From the NCBI GenBank assembly GCA_014896355.1, contig JADBKO010000006.1:1-64000 (forward strand): DNA of 64,000 bases, given 5' to 3'. The notes below the pieces were generated by a model, which did no database searches, had not been told where the DNA came from, and saw nothing but the letters and a program-made list of their open reading frames with translations. The translations under genes were made by a program, and so were the position numbers. Numbering within the stretch: the stretch's first letter is position 1; the number at the start of each line of letters is the position of its first letter. Below, piece by piece: positions 62,511 to 64,000 of the stretch. Source of the stretch: Bacillota bacterium. GTDB lineage: Bacteria; Bacillota; UBA5301; Bu52.

Positions 62511-63187
62511 CCGGCGTCCCTCCCTCGGAATACCTGCCGGGTCTTTCCAAGAACTGCCGAAGTCTCCGAAGCCTTGCTGAAGGCTGAAGTCTCGCAGCCC
62601 TGCACCATTCAGGCCGGTGTCGTCCCGGTTTCCTCCGGGCTCCCCTGCTGCCCGCAGGCCTTTGCGCTCCCCTCCTTTCTGCGTGGCTCTGCCTTGCGGC
62701 CTTCGGCCTTCCCAGATGAAGGCGCGGGGCTGCCGGGCCGCCTTCACGTCCGACCCAGTTGGTTCCATCTTTGCCGAGACCTGACTCCGGCAAGACATAT
62801 CTAGCAAATCTTGCGGGAAAATTATGTCGAAACTTCTCGAAAGCGGCCATAATGAATATGTAGCTATCAGGAATAATCCCAGGACGAGTCCTTGATCTTG
62901 CAGCATTTCTATGAAGAGGAGAGACAAATATGTCTCCAGGTGCCGGCGTGTTGCCACGTTTGTCCGAGGGCCTGGATTGACCGGGGTTTAGGCAGGAAGC
63001 CGGAGGCAGAGAAAACGAAAAGGCAGGCCCCTGCAGCCGGCGGGGAGTTTCCCTACCGGCCGCAGGCACCTGCCCAGTAGCCACACCGCGACAGAGCCTC
63101 GCCCGGCGCGGCGCGGTACACCGCATGCTCCGTGCGGAGGAACCGAAAGGAGCTCAAAGGCCAAGAAAGGCTGGGAGGCCGGACGGC
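62511..63187 (-). other. 677-bp region with the leader/promoter of the giant protease and the prfB terminator
   Basis: From 62511 to about 62780 the minus strand is GC-rich and rich in short inverted repeats with GGCAAAG and GCGCAAAG segments; it could fold strongly but I cannot match it to a known riboswitch. From about 62800 to 62950 it is AT-rich (CATAAT at 62827-62832 region, several TAT/ATT runs) and must hold the promoter, though no consensus -35 is paired with it. The prfB terminator occupies 63012-63074. I see no gene. Confidence 0.45.
63012..63074 (-). terminator. Rho-independent terminator after prfB
   Basis: A 19-base arm (ending GGCCGG) pairs with a 19-base arm (starting CCGGC) with two or three mismatches, followed on the minus strand by TTTTCGTTTTC. 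It lies 114 nt past the prfB stop. Confidence 0.8.
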
Positions 63188-64000
63188 TTACGCCACGCCT
63201 GCCGCCTTGCGCTGGCGCAGAAAAGCCTCGATGAACGGATCGAGTTCCCCGTCCATGACGGCCGTGACGTTGCCCGTCTCTTCCTCCGTGCGGTGGTCCT
63301 TCACCATCTGGTAGGGCGCGAAAACATAGGAACGGATCTGGTTCCCCCAGGCGATCTCGCCCTGCTCGCCCTGCAGCTCGCTGAGTTTTTCCTTCTGCTC
63401 CTGGATCTTCAGCTGCATCAGACGGGCCCGCAAGAGCTTCATGGCCGCCTCCCGGTTGGAGTGCTGCGACCGCTCCGTCTGGCAAGAGACCACGATCCCC
63501 GTGGGGATGTGCGTGATCCGGATGGCGGACTCCGTCTTGTTCACATACTGGCCACCGGCGCCGCTGGAACGATAGGTGTCAATCTTCAAATCCTCCGGCC
63601 GGATCTCCACTTCGGCGTCGTCTTCCACCTCGGGCAACACATCCACCGAAGCGAACGACGTGTGGCGGCGCGCATTGGCATCAAAGGGCGAAATCCTGAC
63701 CAGCCGGTGCACCCCCCGCTCGGCCTGCAGATATCCGTAGGCATACGGCCCCTTGATGAGCAGTGTGACGCTCTTGACCCCCGCTTCTTCGCCGGGGAGC
63801 AGATCCATGGTTTCGACCTGGTAACCGCGGCGCTCCGCCCAGCGCATGTACATACGCATGAGCATCTGCGCCCAGTCCTGGGCCTCGGTGCCCCCGGCGC
63901 CGGGGTGGATGGAGAGGATCGCGTTGCGCGCATCGTATTCCCCCGAGAGCATCATGGACAGCTCAAAGCGGTCGAGATCCGCGCGCAGGCTGGACAATCC
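63188..64000 (-). CDS. prfB: Peptide chain release factor 2 (RF2), C-terminal part (runs off the right edge)
   Basis: About 270 residues of a class I release factor that reads UGA and [19 protein letters not shown] opens domain 2; [15 protein letters not shown] contains the SPF tripeptide that marks RF2 rather than RF1, and [19 protein letters not shown] carries the GGQ that triggers peptidyl-tRNA hydrolysis. The C-terminus is complete. The N-terminal domain, and the programmed frameshift site if present, lie beyond base 64000; the frame continues to the edge, so the apparent TTG start at 63997 is not real. Confidence 0.95.
   Translation of the reverse strand, partial: GLSSLRADLDRFELSMMLSGEYDARNAILSIHPGAGGTEAQDWAQMLMRMYMRWAERRGYQVETMDLLPGEEAGVKSVTLLIKGPYAYGYLQAERGVHRLVRISPFDANARRHTSFASVDVLPEVEDDAEVEIRPEDLKIDTYRSSGAGGQYVNKTESAIRITHIPTGIVVSCQTERSQHSNREAAMKLLRARLMQLKIQEQKEKLSELQGEQGEIAWGNQIRSYVFAPYQMVKDHRTEEETGNVTAVMDGELDPFIEAFLRQRKAAGVA

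Noticed and set aside
62521-62780. A c-di-GMP-I (GEMM) riboswitch in the giant protease leader.
   Set aside because: GGCAAAG and GCGCAAAGGCC segments are suggestive, but I could not pair P2, P3 and the closing stem consistently. Kept only as a question for a covariance search.

Overview
This window is 64 kb of high-GC bacterial chromosome, about two thirds G+C by eye. The gene set points to a deep-branching member of the Bacillota (Firmicutes). It has a split transketolase, YitT, a DUF5693-csaB-tagA block, a yvlABCD-like envelope operon, frequent GTG and TTG starts with strong GGAGG ribosome sites, and a Bacillus-type LexA box. Three predicted exported proteins look like outer-membrane beta-barrels and end in a C-terminal Phe, and ftsEX-envC-ctpA-yibQ form one run as in diderm bacteria. 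My best reading is a diderm Bacillota lineage such as the Limnochordia. This is inference; no rRNA or marker gene in the window settles it. Almost every gene is on the minus strand; the one clear exception is a secreted GH13 enzyme.

Layout, left to right. (1) 1-8.5 kb, read right to left: hdrC-hdrB-hdrA-flxD-flxC-flxB-flxA, a polyprenyl diphosphate synthase and the NADH-sensing repressor rex (cut by the window edge). This is a complete Flx-Hdr electron-bifurcating complex, with a 12/14 match to the Rex operator just upstream of hdrC. (2) 8.6-12.2 kb: ROK sugar kinase, bifunctional phosphoglucose/phosphomannose isomerase, two terminator hairpins and a porin-like barrel. (3) 12.9-17.1 kb: a HAD phosphatase and a yvl-like stress operon (DUF2089 regulator, DUF4097, SHOCT-like, PspC, YvlD-like) with a sigma-A promoter and competing leader hairpins. 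(4) 17.1-24.6 kb: uvrB-uvrA-uvrC behind a LexA-type box and TATAAT. (5) 24.6-30.3 kb: ftsE-ftsX-envC-ctpA-yibQ, a division and peptidoglycan-hydrolysis unit. (6) 30.4-38.8 kb: DUF2993, DUF5693, a CsaB-TagA fusion, YitT and the two transketolase subunits. (7) 39-41.4 kb: secreted GH13 enzyme on the plus strand.

(8) 41.5-46 kb: a small zinc-ribbon protein, then a sugar-catabolic operon (GntR regulator, PfkB kinase, GH57-like protein, SIS isomerase) that ends in a 19-codon remnant of a class II aldolase. (9) 46.2-62.5 kb, the most interesting part: a 3480-residue modular subtilisin-like protease with a FlgD/T9SS-type C-terminal domain, then a PorV/UPF0164-family barrel, then a 1548-residue barrel-plus-propeller protein carrying a SprA-like motif. 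Together they look like cargo, PorV shuttle and SprA-like translocon of a minimal type IX-like secretion module, not expected in Bacillota. (10) 63.2-64 kb: prfB (RF2), cut by the right edge.

Functionally the window joins anaerobic NADH/ferredoxin redox balancing, sugar-phosphate interconversion, excision repair, cell-wall remodelling and a large surface/secretion investment. All starts were chosen by ribosome-binding site, so several are shorter than the longest open frame. Domain assignments come from reading motifs; none has been checked by database search.
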